A stretch of DNA of 64,000 nt from CAYNLK01 sp964398055 (GCA_964398055.1 CAYNLK010000014.1:65404-129403), one strand, 5' to 3'. Numbered from the stretch's first letter, positions 51,323 through 60,851 are shown. Numbers and translations: made by a program. Notes: generated by a model not told the origin, from the letters alone.

Positions 51323-53353
51323 TTATTCAGGGATGCTGGCATCAATTGAACCGGCGATGATGCCCTGGATGGTTTCCTCGGCTTTGGCCTTGACTTCAGG
51401 GGGGAGGTTGAAGTTGTCGTTGAACTCCATTTTGAGGCCGCCGTTGGCCAGGGTGAGGGAGTAAGCCTCACCGCCGAGCTTGCCGCTCTGGATGGACTGG
51501 ATGATGGGGTTGAGAGCCACGGTCCAGTCGTAGACCTGGTTGGCCACCACCAGGTCAGGGGCGAGGGAGGTTTGGGAAGCCTGGTTGCCGAACCAGGGCA
51601 CGCCCTTTTCTTTGGCCACGCCGATAGCGCCGACGACCATTTGAGCGGTGCCGGTCAGGAGGTCGGCGCCGGCCTCGATGTGGGTTTGGGCGGCCTGGGC
51701 AGCCAGGCTGACATCGCTGAAGGAGCCGGTGAAGACTTCGAGGACTTTGACATTGGGGTCGGTGTCGGTGACGCCCTTGGCAAAGCCGCGGACGGTCAGC
51801 TTGGCGTCGCCGGCGTCGATGGGGCCGATGACGCCGACGGTGCCGGACTGGGTCAGCAGAGCGGCCATCACCCCTTCAACATAGCCGCCCTGGTTGGACT
51901 CGGTGGTGTAGGCGAAGACGTTGGTGATGCCCTGGTCGGCGAAGGTATCAACGGTGGTGCCCCAGGCGAAGCTGGTGTCGGGGAAGTCGGGAGCGATTTC
52001 CTGGAGGGAGCTGCCGTATTGGGAACCGTGGGCGATGATCAGGTCGTAACCCTGGCTGGCGTAGTCGCGGATGGCGGCGGAGGCGTCATCGACGACGAAC
52101 ATGCCATCGGAGTAGGCGATTTCGAAATTGGCTTCGCCCCGTTCCTGTTGGATGGCCAGGAGGGAGTCGTACATACTCTGGCTGAAGGCCAGGTCGTTGA
52201 TGGCGCTGGGCATCACCACCGCCACCCGGATTGGCTCCTGGGCCGGGGCCGGCGTGGCTGCAGCCGCGGCCGGGGCGGCGCCCTCTTCAGGAATAGTGGC
52301 ATCGATCCTGCCGGCGATGATGCCCTGGATGGTTTCCTCGGCTTTGGCCTTGACTTCAGGGGGGAGGTTGAAGTTGTCGTTGAACTCCATTTTGAGGCCG
52401 CCGTTGGCCAGGGTGAGGGAGTAAGCCTCACCGCCGAGCTTGCCGCTCTGGATGGACTGGATGATGGGGTTGAGAGCCACGGTCCAGTCGTAGACCTGGT
52501 TGGCCACCACCAGGTCAGGGGCGAGGGAGGTTTGGGAAGCCTGGTTGCCGAACCAGGGCACGCCCTTTTCTTTGGCCACGCCGATAGCGCCGACGACCAT
52601 TTGAGCGGTGCCGGTCAGGAGGTCGGCGCCGGCCTCGATGTGGGTTTGGGCGGCCTGGGCAGCCAGGCTGACATCGCTGAAGGAGCCGGTGAAGACTTCG
52701 AGGACTTTGACATTGGGGTCGGTGTCGGTGACGCCCTTGGCAAAGCCGCGGACGGTCAGCTTGGCGTCGCCGGCGTCGATGGGGCCGATGACGCCGACGG
52801 TGCCGGACTGGGTCAGCAGAGCGGCCATCACCCCTTCAACATAGCCGCCCTGGTTGGACTCGGTGGTGTAGGCGAAGACGTTGGTGATGCCCTGGTCGGC
52901 GAAGGTATCAACGGTGGTGCCCCAGGCGAAGCTGGTGTCGGGGAAGTCGGGAGCGATTTCCTGGAGGGAGCTGCCGTATTGGGAACCGTGGGCGATGATC
53001 AGGTCGTAACCCTGGCTGGCGTAGTCGCGGATGGCGGCGGAGGCGTCATCGACGACGAACATGCCATCGGAGTAGGCGATTTCGAAATTGGCTTCGCCCC
53101 GTTCCTGTTGGATGGCCAGGAGGGAGTCGTACATACTCTGGCTGAAGGCCAGGTCGTTGATGGCGCTGGGCATCACCACCGCCACCCGAAAGGGGCCCGC
53201 GGGCGCGGCAGCTTCAGCCGGCGCCTCCTCTTGGGCCGGCGTGCCTGGAGCCTGTTCTACAGCGGGCGCCGGCGTGGCCGCGCCGGTGCAGGCCGCCAAC
53301 ATAGCCAAGATTAAGATAAGACCAATAACTACCCAAAATTTATTCTGCTTCAT
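51323..53353 (-). CDS. BMP-family ABC substrate-binding lipoprotein with two tandem binding domains
   Basis: 676 residues from ATG 53353, with AAGGAGG 10 bases upstream; the frame to 53449 is rejected. It has a signal peptide and a lipobox LAAC (Cys near 22), an Ala/Pro linker, a complete BMP (PnrA/Med-like) domain beginning RVAVVMPSAINDLAFSQSMY, an 81-bp-encoded Ala/Pro linker and the same domain again. BMP proteins bind purine nucleosides and related compounds. The two domains are identical in sequence. It belongs to the operon with the ATPase and permeases and parallels the duplicated Liv-type protein at 1715 in design though the families are unrelated. Confidence 0.92.
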   Translation of the reverse strand: MKQNKFWVVIGLILILAMLAACTGAATPAPAVEQAPGTPAQEEAPAEAAAPAGPFRVAVVMPSAINDLAFSQSMYDSLLAIQQERGEANFEIAYSDGMFVVDDASAAIRDYASQGYDLIIAHGSQYGSSLQEIAPDFPDTSFAWGTTVDTFADQGITNVFAYTTESNQGGYVEGVMAALLTQSGTVGVIGPIDAGDAKLTVRGFAKGVTDTDPNVKVLEVFTGSFSDVSLAAQAAQTHIEAGADLLTGTAQMVVGAIGVAKEKGVPWFGNQASQTSLAPDLVVANQVYDWTVALNPIIQSIQSGKLGGEAYSLTLANGGLKMEFNDNFNLPPEVKAKAEETIQGIIAGRIDATIPEEGAAPAAAAATPAPAQEPIRVAVVMPSAINDLAFSQSMYDSLLAIQQERGEANFEIAYSDGMFVVDDASAAIRDYASQGYDLIIAHGSQYGSSLQEIAPDFPDTSFAWGTTVDTFADQGITNVFAYTTESNQGGYVEGVMAALLTQSGTVGVIGPIDAGDAKLTVRGFAKGVTDTDPNVKVLEVFTGSFSDVSLAAQAAQTHIEAGADLLTGTAQMVVGAIGVAKEKGVPWFGNQASQTSLAPDLVVANQVYDWTVALNPIIQSIQSGKLGGEAYSLTLANGGLKMEFNDNFNLPPEVKAKAEETIQGIIAGSIDASIPE
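51351..52229 (-). repeat. Direct repeat, copy encoding the C-terminal BMP domain
   Basis: 879 bp, identical base for base to 52311-53189 (offset 960) in line-by-line comparison. The unique 81-bp stretch 52230-52310 separates the copies. Confidence 0.97.
52311..53189 (-). repeat. Direct repeat, copy encoding the N-terminal BMP domain
   Basis: Partner of 51351-52229 at +960 bp. It encodes the first binding domain. Confidence 0.97.
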
Positions 53354-53510
53354 TTTGAAATATCCTCCTTTTTTTCTCTCCTGAAAATGACCGCCGACGG
53401 ACAGCCGACCTCCATAAATCATTCTTATGGCCTGGGGCTGGACTCTCATTCGTGACGGCTCTTTGATAATTTATTTCCCCACGATATTGACTTCGAAGAT
53501 ATTTTTCTAT

Positions 53511-53553
53511 CAATCTTCTAATCTCTTAATCTCTAATCTCTAATCTCCTCCTT
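53511..53553. repeat. Heptamer array next to the permease stop
   Basis: CAATCTT, CTAATCT, CTTAATCT (8), CTAATCT, CTAATCT, CCTCCTT. It starts just past the stop at 53557. Confidence 0.7.
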
Positions 53554-53556
53554 TCT

Positions 53557-54492
53557 TTATTCCCCCCGAGTGAAGGGTTTGGTCAGGGCGTCTGGTTTAT
53601 TCCGCGAGCGGGTGGTGGCCACAGCCAGAGCGCCGATGGTCAGTACATACGGCATCATCACGGCAAAATCAGACGGGATGGGAATGCCCAGGGTTTGTAC
53701 CCACAACTGCAAGGAGTTGACCATGCTGAAGATAAGCGCGCCCAACATCACTCCGATCGGGTTCCAGGCCCCAAAATAAACCAGGGCCACGGCAATAAAG
53801 CCAAGCCCACTGGTTAAGTTGAGTTGGAAAACATTCAATAAGGCAATCGACAGCGAGGCCCCGGCAATCCCGGCGAAGGCGCCGCCGATGGTGACCATAA
53901 GATAACGGATACCGCTGACGCTAATGCCCAAGGAGTCGGCCGCGGCCGGATTTTGCCCCACTGAGATGATTTTCAAACCCAGGGTAGTTTTGTTGATGAC
54001 GAACCAGGCTATCGGCACCAGGGCAAAAGCGGCATAGGTCAATAGATTTTGGCTGAACAGGATTGGCCCGACAACCGGCAGATCGCTCAAGATGGGGATG
54101 CGGATGGTTGAAAAACCGGCGACCGTTTGGACTGTGCCCAGGGTTTTCTGAAACAGCAGGTCGCTCAGGCCCAGCCCAAATAGAAAGAGGCCAATCCCGC
54201 TGATGCCCTGTTCAGCCTTGAGGGTTACGCTGATGAAAGCCATCATCAGCCCCAGCAAGGCCCCCACAATGATAGCCGCCAGCAGCCCCAGCCAGAGATT
54301 GCCGGTTAGCACCACTACATAGAAGGCGGCAAAGGCGGCCAACAGCATAATCCCTTCCACCCCTAGATTCAAAACACCGCTAAGTTGGCCAAACGTTTCG
54401 CCAATGGCGGCAAAGAGATAAGGCGTGGCCAGGCGGATACCGGCAGCCAGGATGCCAATGATGACAACCGGAGTAAATAGTTCGGAAATCAT
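53557..54492 (-). CDS. BMP-type ABC transporter permease (NupQ-like)
   Basis: 311 residues, about eight to ten membrane helices. LYLFGLGLSDLLFQ-type loops and the motif GVEGIMLLAAF-NLGVEG at the start mark the BPD_transp_2 family used with BMP binding proteins. It overlaps the partner permease by 4 bp. It forms the channel with that partner. Confidence 0.9.
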   Translation of the reverse strand: MISELFTPVVIIGILAAGIRLATPYLFAAIGETFGQLSGVLNLGVEGIMLLAAFAAFYVVVLTGNLWLGLLAAIIVGALLGLMMAFISVTLKAEQGISGIGLFLFGLGLSDLLFQKTLGTVQTVAGFSTIRIPILSDLPVVGPILFSQNLLTYAAFALVPIAWFVINKTTLGLKIISVGQNPAAADSLGISVSGIRYLMVTIGGAFAGIAGASLSIALLNVFQLNLTSGLGFIAVALVYFGAWNPIGVMLGALIFSMVNSLQLWVQTLGIPIPSDFAVMMPYVLTIGALAVATTRSRNKPDALTKPFTRGE

Positions 54493-55637
54493 GAGGCCAC
54501 CTCCGTCGATTTGATAGTGGGTTCATCCGGGGTTGTCGGTTTCTCGGCCGGCTCACTCTCGGCCACGTCGACCCGCTTGAACTGGCGATAGCGCCAGATT
54601 TGCGTGGCAACGACAAAGATGACGATGAGGCCGTTCAAGGCGATGGCTAAGGATGAGGGCACCTGAACGGTCCGCTGGAGTTTGTTGGCCCCAACCAACA
54701 ACCCGCCAAATAAGATTGAAGAGGGAATAGTACCCAATGGGTGCAGCCCTCCGAATAGGGCCGCCACAATCCCATTGAAGCCGGCGCTGCCGGTAAAGCC
54801 GGCGGCCGAACCGTCGGTAAACATGCGGTGGTGCAATCCCAGCACCTGCACCGCGCCGCCCAGCCCGGCCAAGGCTCCACTGAGGGTTAGGGCCAACATC
54901 GCATAGCTGCCTACCGGAATGCCGGCAAAACGAGCGGCGTTGATATTCAGCCCAACGGCGCGAATCCGGTAGCCAATGGTGGTTCGCCACAGCAAAATCC
55001 AGACCAGCACGGCCAGGACAATAGCGATGGCAAAACCCAGATGCAGGCGAGTAGGCACCAGCCGGGGTAAGTCGGATGCCAGGGGAAATCTGGCCGTTTC
55101 TGGAATGCGTGTCCCCCGCTCAATTTGAACCGGGTCGATCAAGGGGCCGGCCAGCAAATAGTTCATCAACTGGACGGCGATGGCATTCAGCATGATCGTG
55201 CTCAGGATTTCGTTGACATCCAGCCGGGCTTTCAAAAAACCGGCAATGCCACCCCAGAGCGCCCCACCCAGAAAACCGAAGATCAACGCCAAAATGATGA
55301 TGAGCCAGCCCGGCGCCCAGGCCATATTGATGGCTACTACAGTTGCAGCCAGGGCGCCCATAATCAGTTGGCCCTCCCCCCCGATGTTGAGGACGCCGCC
55401 CCGGAAAGAGATGCAGATGCCAACCCCCACAAAGAGCAGCGGCGTGGCTCTGACCAGCGTGTCGGCCATAGCATTGGTGTTGCCAAAGGCGCCTTCGTAC
55501 AAGGCAACATAAGCCTTGATCGGGTCGGCGCCCAAAGCGATGAGCATGACCGCGCCAACCAATAAGGCTAAGAGGACGGCTCCTAACGGTACGAGGACTT
55601 GAGGCGCATTTTCGATAATTTTCGCCTTCACATTCAT
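54489..55637 (-). CDS. BMP-type ABC transporter permease (NupP-like)
   Basis: About 382 residues, ATG 55637 with AAGGTGG 5 bases upstream. About ten membrane helices; conserved RGGVLNIGGEGQLIMGALAA and AGLNINAARFAGIPVGSYA-like regions are typical of this permease group. A charged cytoplasmic C-terminal tail (FKRVDVAESEPAEKPTTPDE) is unusual but plain. It is the first gene of the pair, with a long structured leader upstream. Confidence 0.9.
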   Translation of the reverse strand: MNVKAKIIENAPQVLVPLGAVLLALLVGAVMLIALGADPIKAYVALYEGAFGNTNAMADTLVRATPLLFVGVGICISFRGGVLNIGGEGQLIMGALAATVVAINMAWAPGWLIIILALIFGFLGGALWGGIAGFLKARLDVNEILSTIMLNAIAVQLMNYLLAGPLIDPVQIERGTRIPETARFPLASDLPRLVPTRLHLGFAIAIVLAVLVWILLWRTTIGYRIRAVGLNINAARFAGIPVGSYAMLALTLSGALAGLGGAVQVLGLHHRMFTDGSAAGFTGSAGFNGIVAALFGGLHPLGTIPSSILFGGLLVGANKLQRTVQVPSSLAIALNGLIVIFVVATQIWRYRQFKRVDVAESEPAEKPTTPDEPTIKSTEVAS

Positions 55638-55762
55638 ACCTGCCACCTTATAAGTTAACTAATATGTTGCTGGATACGGTTTTATATCTGGCTGTTGAAT
55701 ATAAACGAGCAATAATAAGGATTTGAATAGGCAAATGAGTGGGGTTGGGCTACCGTTCACTC

Positions 55763-55904
55763 TCCCCCGGGTCGCTGGGGGAATATCGACCCTTCAACTG
55801 GCGGGAGATTCTAGTTCAGGCGGAGTTTCCGGGTTGTGGACGAACAGACAACCCAACGGTCATTGTAGAGTCGTGGCCCAACCTAAACGCAGCTCCTCCA
55901 CGAC
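55763..55904 (-). promoter_or_regulatory. Structured leader of the nucleoside-permease genes
   Basis: Three successive hairpins: TCCCCC/GGGGGA at 55763-55782, GGGTTGT/ACAACCC at 55831-55854, and GTCGTGG/CCACGAC at 55870-55904. They lie 125-270 bases before the first permease, in a 612-bp gap without genes. A three-unit 8-bp repeat (GGTAGGGT) lies at about 56095-56120. No known riboswitch was recognised. Confidence 0.4.
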
Positions 55905-56249
55905 GTAACAGTGCCCCATTATACTTGACTCCGTTCAAAGCGGCAAAGTGGTGATTGATCCAACCCCTATGGTAACTACTTAAACGCTCTCAGTTGTGTT
56001 GAGTAAATGATCTTCGTGTTTGCGGGGTATCTCAGCATCTCCTTTGATACTTTAAAATATTTGTTTGAATATCGAATTGGCCGGATAGTAGTATGGTAGG
56101 GTGGTAGGGTGGTAGGATGAATCACTAATCCCAAAGGCGCGTGAATATTATCACAAAAGACCGCATTTGTCAAATTAAGGTTCCAACCCGGCTGGCGCAA
56201 CATTTTAGACGGGCAGCCAGCCTCAACAAAAGCGACCCCCGGCTCTATC

Positions 56250-57032
56250 TCAGGGAGAAGAGCCGATGGTGAACGACGGGATGCGAATCTGCCGAAAGCT
56301 GACCTGGCTCCCTCGAAAGTGATGGAGGGCATAAAACAGGGCCGTTTGTTCCTGGCTGTAGCCAATCTCTTCAACTTGAAGTAAGGGATCACCGGTTCGA
56401 CAATCGAGCAGCTCAGCCAAACTAACGTCCGCCAGCACTGCTTTGATCTCGCTGGTTTGATGATGTACTTTATGGCCACAGCGTTCTTCGAGCACTTTGT
56501 AGATCGGGTCGCGAAAGACTTCTTTGGTGAGGTTGAGATTTTGGGTATCTGTTTCCAGAAGTTGGCAGGGCAGTAAGGTGTGGGAATAGATGACCGGGGT
56601 ATCGTCGGCAAAAAAGAGTTTGTTAATGGAGACAACCTGGGCCTGACTGGAAATCCCCAGTCGTTCGGCCACGGTTTCAGCCGGAACGAGCATAGTGCTA
56701 GCTGCCAACAGTTTACACTCGGCGGCGTGACCGGACGCGGCGATAAGATCGACAAAGGCCGGCGCTTCATCCAGCCAGCCCCGCACCAAGCCGGGTTGGT
56801 GCTGCCAGGCGTGGTTCACAAAAGTGCCCACGCCATGGCGACGAATGATCACCCCGGCCAGTTCCAGTTTAGACAGGGCTTCCCGGAGTGTGGCTCGACT
56901 GACCAAGTAACGCTGGCACAGCTCGGCCTCAGACGGCAAGCGGCCGCTGTCACCGACGATCTCACCCGTGGCTATTTGAGCCGTTAACTCGCTGACCAGT
57001 TGCTCTGCCAGCGGCGCGCTACGCTGAACCAT
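56250..57032 (-). CDS. GntR-family regulator, UTRA (HutC-like) type
   Basis: 260 residues from ATG 57032 with GAGG 7 bases upstream. The winged helix (about 5-70) shows LPSEAELCQRYLVSRATLREALSKLELAGVI-like order; the UTRA effector domain follows (about 90-255). Ligands of UTRA regulators include sugars, amino acids and nucleotides. It lies between the molybdenum hydroxylase genes and the nucleoside transporter, so it probably controls one or both. Confidence 0.9.
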   Translation of the reverse strand: MVQRSAPLAEQLVSELTAQIATGEIVGDSGRLPSEAELCQRYLVSRATLREALSKLELAGVIIRRHGVGTFVNHAWQHQPGLVRGWLDEAPAFVDLIAASGHAAECKLLAASTMLVPAETVAERLGISSQAQVVSINKLFFADDTPVIYSHTLLPCQLLETDTQNLNLTKEVFRDPIYKVLEERCGHKVHHQTSEIKAVLADVSLAELLDCRTGDPLLQVEEIGYSQEQTALFYALHHFRGSQVSFRQIRIPSFTIGSSP

Positions 57033-57040
57033 GTGCAAAC

Positions 57041-57145
57041 CTCAATGCTCAATGCTCAAAACCCAAATTTCAAATCACAAATCACAAATCCCCAAACCCT
57101 ACTCCCTACTCCCTACTCCCTACTCCCTACTCCTTACTTCCTACT
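57041..57145. repeat. Fifteen-unit heptamer array over the hydroxylase stop codon
   Basis: 105 bp in register: CTCAATG twice, CTCAAAA, CCCAAAT, TTCAAAT, CACAAAT twice, CCCCAAA, CCCTACT five times, CCTTACT, TCCTACT. The stop of the large hydroxylase subunit (57127) and its last residues (VGSKE) lie inside the array. Confidence 0.9.
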
Positions 57146-59427
57146 CCCGCCTTGAGCGCCTGCAACACCTTCTCCGGCGTAATCGGCAAATCCCGGATTC
57201 TCACCCCAATCGCGTCGTACACGGCGTTGGCAATGGCCGGGCCAATGGCGATGATCGGGTCCTCGCCGACCCCCTTGGCTCCAAAGGGACCCTTGGGATC
57301 GGGCGCTTCCTCCAGAATGACCGGTTTGATCTTGGGCATATCCAACGACAACGGCATCTTGTAATCCACAAAACCGGCGTTGAGCGGCCGGCCGGTTTGT
57401 TGGTCTATGATCAAATCCTCGGTCAGGGAGTGGCCGATCCCCTGCTGAATACCGCCCTCGATCTGCCCTTCCACCCCCAGCGGGTTGATGGCTTTGCCAA
57501 TCTCGTGGACCGCCACCACCTGCAACACCTGCACCTGGCCGGTCTCCGTATCGACTTCCACTTCGACAAAATGGGCCGCGCTGGAGTAAGCTTTGGTGGT
57601 TTTGTAGGTGGCTGTCGCCACCAATGTGCGGGGCGGCGTGCCGCCTTCGCCTTTGACCACATCTTTCAGGCTGATGGTCCGTTCCGGCACCCCCTTAATA
57701 AAAATCTGCCCATTGCGAATGACCAAATCCTCAGGCGCGGCTTCCAACTTATCAGAGGCCAGTTCCAGCAGTTGCTTTTTGACCTCTCCGGCGGCCTGCT
57801 TGGCCGCCCCGCCGCATAGAAAGGTGGTCCGGCTGGCGTAGGCGCCGTTGTCGAAAGGGGTCACATCGGTATCGCCGGTCACGCAGCGCACATAGTCAAG
57901 CGGAACGCCCAGCTCCTCCGCCACAATTTGGGCCAGGGCGGTGTGCGCGCCGGTGCCCAGGTCGGCGGCGCCGGTAAACAGGTTCACCGTACCGTCCTCG
58001 TTCACCCTGACGATGGCGTTGCCTTCTTCCTGGATACCGGGATAGGCGCTGCAACCGTGCATCTCCGTACCGACGCCCCAACCCCGCTTGATCGGGCCGC
58101 CCGCCGCGGCGCTCTTTTTGCGCTCAAACCAACCTGTCTCCTCAGCCCCTCGCCGCAGGCTGGCGGCCAGGCTGTGGCCAATCAGGGGGTGGCCCGACGG
58201 GGCGATGTCGCCCTCGCCTACGGCGTTTTTCAAGCGAAATTCGACCGGGTCCAGCCCCAACTGGTGGGCAATCTCGTCCATCTGGCTATCCAGGGCAAAG
58301 TAGGCCTGCACCGCGCCATAGCCGCGAAAGGCTCCAGCAATGGGATTGTTGGTGTAAACGCTCAAGCCTTCCACCCGCACGTTATCGCAGCGGTAGAGCG
58401 AGGTCAGCGCGCTGGCGCCCACCCGGGTAATGCCGTTGCCGTGCGAACCGTAGGCGCCGGTGTTGGCCACATAGCGCGCCTCCCGCGCCGTAATGGTCCC
58501 ATCCTTTTTCACGCCCTGCTTGAGATAGACTTTGACCGGGTGGCGAGTCCGGCCGGCCAAAAAGGTCTCGGCCCGGCTGTACTCCATCTTGACCGGCCGG
58601 CCGCTCTGTTTGGCCAGCAGGGCACAGATGAATTCGTGCTGGAACAAATCCTGCTTGGCCCCAAAGCCGCCGCCCATATTCTCCACAATGACCCGGATAT
58701 GATTGACCGGAATATTGAGCACTTCGCTCAAAATGCCCCGGACCATAAAAATGGCCTGGGTTGAGCTCCAGATGGTCAATTTGCCGTTCGGGTCGAATTG
58801 GCAGACACAGACGTTCGGCTCCATGTAGCAGGGGACCGGCCGGCCGGTGCTGTATTCGCCTTCAAAGATGTAATCGGCCTCGGCAAAGCCTTTTTCAATA
58901 TTGCCCCGCTCCTCCACCACCGGCGGCATCATCAGGTTGCGCTCGGTGTTGTGAATCTTGGGCGCGTCCGGCTGCATCGCTTCGTCGACGTCGAATACCG
59001 CCGGCAGCAGCTTGTACTCCACCTCGATCAGCTCCAGCGCGGCGTCAGCAATCTCTTCGCTAACCGCCGCTACCGCGGCGACCCCTTCGCCCACAAAGCG
59101 GACCTTGTGGTCAAAAATGTGTTGGTCCGGCCAAACTGACGAGAAGCGCGGCGGCGGCGCCCCGGCGTGGCGCACCCGGGGCGCGTTGTCGATGGTCAGC
59201 ACCGCTTTGACCCCCGGCAGGGCCAGGGCGCGGCTGGCGTCAACTTGCACCACTTCGGCGTGCGGGTGGGGGCTACGCTTGATTTTGCCGTGCAGCATGC
59301 CCGGCAGCCGGTAGTCAACGGCGTAGCGGGCTTGGCCGGTGACCTTGCCCCGCCCTTCCAGCCGTTTGGGACTGCTGCCGATCACCGCAAATTCGGTTCG
59401 ACTGAGTTCAGCGAAGTCAGCGGTCAT
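57127..59427 (-). CDS. Molybdenum hydroxylase large subunit (xanthine dehydrogenase family)
   Basis: 766 residues from ATG 59427, AAGGAGG 5 bases upstream. It binds molybdopterin: GGGFGAKQDLFQHE, GAFRGYGAVQAYFALD and the catalytic Glu in FGAKGVGEDP. The AFRGYG motif is of the xanthine/aldehyde type; the Cys of CO dehydrogenases (AYXCSFR) is absent. It hydroxylates a purine, aldehyde or N-heterocycle with water as oxygen source. Placed beside a nucleoside-type importer, a purine substrate is attractive but unproven. The extreme C-terminus is written by the heptamer array. Confidence 0.92.
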   Translation of the reverse strand: MTADFAELSRTEFAVIGSSPKRLEGRGKVTGQARYAVDYRLPGMLHGKIKRSPHPHAEVVQVDASRALALPGVKAVLTIDNAPRVRHAGAPPPRFSSVWPDQHIFDHKVRFVGEGVAAVAAVSEEIADAALELIEVEYKLLPAVFDVDEAMQPDAPKIHNTERNLMMPPVVEERGNIEKGFAEADYIFEGEYSTGRPVPCYMEPNVCVCQFDPNGKLTIWSSTQAIFMVRGILSEVLNIPVNHIRVIVENMGGGFGAKQDLFQHEFICALLAKQSGRPVKMEYSRAETFLAGRTRHPVKVYLKQGVKKDGTITAREARYVANTGAYGSHGNGITRVGASALTSLYRCDNVRVEGLSVYTNNPIAGAFRGYGAVQAYFALDSQMDEIAHQLGLDPVEFRLKNAVGEGDIAPSGHPLIGHSLAASLRRGAEETGWFERKKSAAAGGPIKRGWGVGTEMHGCSAYPGIQEEGNAIVRVNEDGTVNLFTGAADLGTGAHTALAQIVAEELGVPLDYVRCVTGDTDVTPFDNGAYASRTTFLCGGAAKQAAGEVKKQLLELASDKLEAAPEDLVIRNGQIFIKGVPERTISLKDVVKGEGGTPPRTLVATATYKTTKAYSSAAHFVEVEVDTETGQVQVLQVVAVHEIGKAINPLGVEGQIEGGIQQGIGHSLTEDLIIDQQTGRPLNAGFVDYKMPLSLDMPKIKPVILEEAPDPKGPFGAKGVGEDPIIAIGPAIANAVYDAIGVRIRDLPITPEKVLQALKAGVGSKE

Positions 59428-59428
59428 G

Positions 59429-59899
59429 TCAACCTCCTTGATTAGCCGTGGCCAGAATAGCCGTAACGATCTTGGCATAGCCGGTGCAGCGACAAATATT
59501 ACCGGCCAGACCAAAGCGAACTTCGGCTTCGGTGGGGTGGGGATTTTCGTCCAGCAGAGCTTTGGCCGCCATAATGATCCCTGGCGTGCAGAAGCCGCAC
59601 TGCGCCGCGCCGTATTTGAGAAAATTCTCCTGGAGCGGATGCAGCGAGCCGTCGCTGCTGGCCAACCCTTCGATAGTCAATATCTCGCTGTCGTGGGCCT
59701 CGACGGCCAGCACCAGACAGGAGTTGACCGGCTTGCCATCCAGAATAACGGTACAGGCCCCGCAGTCGCCCACATCGCACCCTTTTTTGGCCCCGGTCAG
59801 GCCGGCTTCGTTGCGCAGGGCATCCAAAAGGGTGTGGTAAGGTTCAACAACCAGTTCATACGGCTCGCCGTTGATGGTCATCGGTACAATCTGTTTCAT
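59429..59899 (-). CDS. Molybdenum hydroxylase 2Fe-2S subunit
   Basis: 156 residues. Plant-type 2Fe-2S motif CDVGDCGACTVIL-with Cys further on, then the second cluster CGFCTPGIIM and CRCTGY. It carries electrons from the Mo centre to FAD. The stop is 2 bp from the large-subunit start. The normal gene order (medium, small, large) of this enzyme family is kept. Confidence 0.95.
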   Translation of the reverse strand: MKQIVPMTINGEPYELVVEPYHTLLDALRNEAGLTGAKKGCDVGDCGACTVILDGKPVNSCLVLAVEAHDSEILTIEGLASSDGSLHPLQENFLKYGAAQCGFCTPGIIMAAKALLDENPHPTEAEVRFGLAGNICRCTGYAKIVTAILATANQGG

Positions 59900-59914
59900 A
59901 TGTATGCTCCTAAA

Positions 59915-59954
59915 ATACCCCTCCTCCTGATAGGGGGGCCAGGGGAGGGGGTAT
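59915..59954 (-). terminator. Hairpin between the medium and small hydroxylase genes
   Basis: ATACCCC... and ...GGGGGTAT arms with imperfect C/G-rich pairing. Intercistronic. Confidence 0.5.
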
Positions 59955-59958
59955 CGCT

Positions 59959-60837
59959 TTAGCTCCTATCACCTGCTTTAGCCAATTCCAACGCCCGGTT
60001 CAAAGCCCGGCCGGTCAACACCCTGACCATCTCCCGGCGATAGTCGGCGCTACTGCGCACATCGCTAATAGGGCGGGACTCGTTCATAGCGGTTTGGGCC
60101 GCCATTTCGATCAAATGCCCATCGATCACGGCGCCGGCCAGGGCTGCTTCAGCTTGCCTGGCCCGGATCGGGGTGGGGGCAACCGCTCCCAGCACAATTC
60201 GTGCTTCCTGGCAGCGGTCCTGGTCAAGGGTCAGCGAGACGGCCACGCCCACGGTAGCCAGCTCCATGGCCTTGCGCCGGCCGTGTTTGAGGTAGACCCG
60301 GCCGGTATGGGGTGGCGGCGGTGGGACGATGATCTCGACCAAAAGCTCGTCTCTGGCCCGGACCGTCTGGCCGGGGCCGGTGAAAAAATCTTCGAGCAGG
60401 ATGACCCTTTCGCCGGTGGAGCCAAATAACTTGACCGAAGCGCCGGCGGCGATCAGCGGCGGTGGCGTATCGGCCGAGGGTGAGGCCCGGCAGATGTTGC
60501 CGGCCACGGTCGCCCGGTTGCGCACCTGAATCGAACCCAACTCGCTGGCCGCCTGGGCCAGGGCCGGATAGTGGGTCCGCACCAGCGGCGAGGTCTCCAC
60601 TTCCCGGGTAGTTACCAGCGCGCCAATCTTCAGGCCGGTCAGCTCATCATAGGTCAACTGAGCTAGGCCGGGCAGCCTTTTGATGTTGATCACGTAATCC
60701 GGCTGGCGGATCTTTTCCTTGATCTCGACCAGCAAGTCGGTGCCGCCGGCCAGCACGCTCGCCCGGCCGTTATATTGGCCCAGGAGAGCAACGGTTTCCG
60801 TGAGGGTGGTTGGCTCAAAATATTCAAAAGGTCGCAT
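59959..60837 (-). CDS. Molybdenum hydroxylase FAD subunit
   Basis: 292 residues from ATG 60837 (GGGAG 5 bases upstream). FAD-binding motif SVLAGGTDLLVEIKEK near 30, and GSIQVRNRATVAGNICRASPSADT near 105; the C-terminal CO-dehydrogenase-flavoprotein domain follows. It re-oxidises the enzyme with NAD+ or another acceptor. First of the three subunit genes. Confidence 0.94.
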   Translation of the reverse strand: MRPFEYFEPTTLTETVALLGQYNGRASVLAGGTDLLVEIKEKIRQPDYVINIKRLPGLAQLTYDELTGLKIGALVTTREVETSPLVRTHYPALAQAASELGSIQVRNRATVAGNICRASPSADTPPPLIAAGASVKLFGSTGERVILLEDFFTGPGQTVRARDELLVEIIVPPPPPHTGRVYLKHGRRKAMELATVGVAVSLTLDQDRCQEARIVLGAVAPTPIRARQAEAALAGAVIDGHLIEMAAQTAMNESRPISDVRSSADYRREMVRVLTGRALNRALELAKAGDRS

Positions 60838-60851
60838 AGTCACTCCCTCAG

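Noticed and set aside
51572..53314. 580-codon open frame on the plus strand opposite the BMP-type receptor
   Set aside because: It mirrors the duplicated receptor gene, is Gly/Val/Asp-rich without a domain, and follows from the codon bias and repeat. The minus-strand gene has a signal peptide, lipobox and ribosome site.
55723..55954. Two small plus-strand frames in the permease leader
   Set aside because: They have no ribosome site or similarity, and they overlap the hairpins of the leader.
55976..56770. 264-codon minus-strand frame overlapping the GntR gene
   Set aside because: It is another frame of the GntR gene, with no domain; the GntR frame has both domains and a ribosome site.
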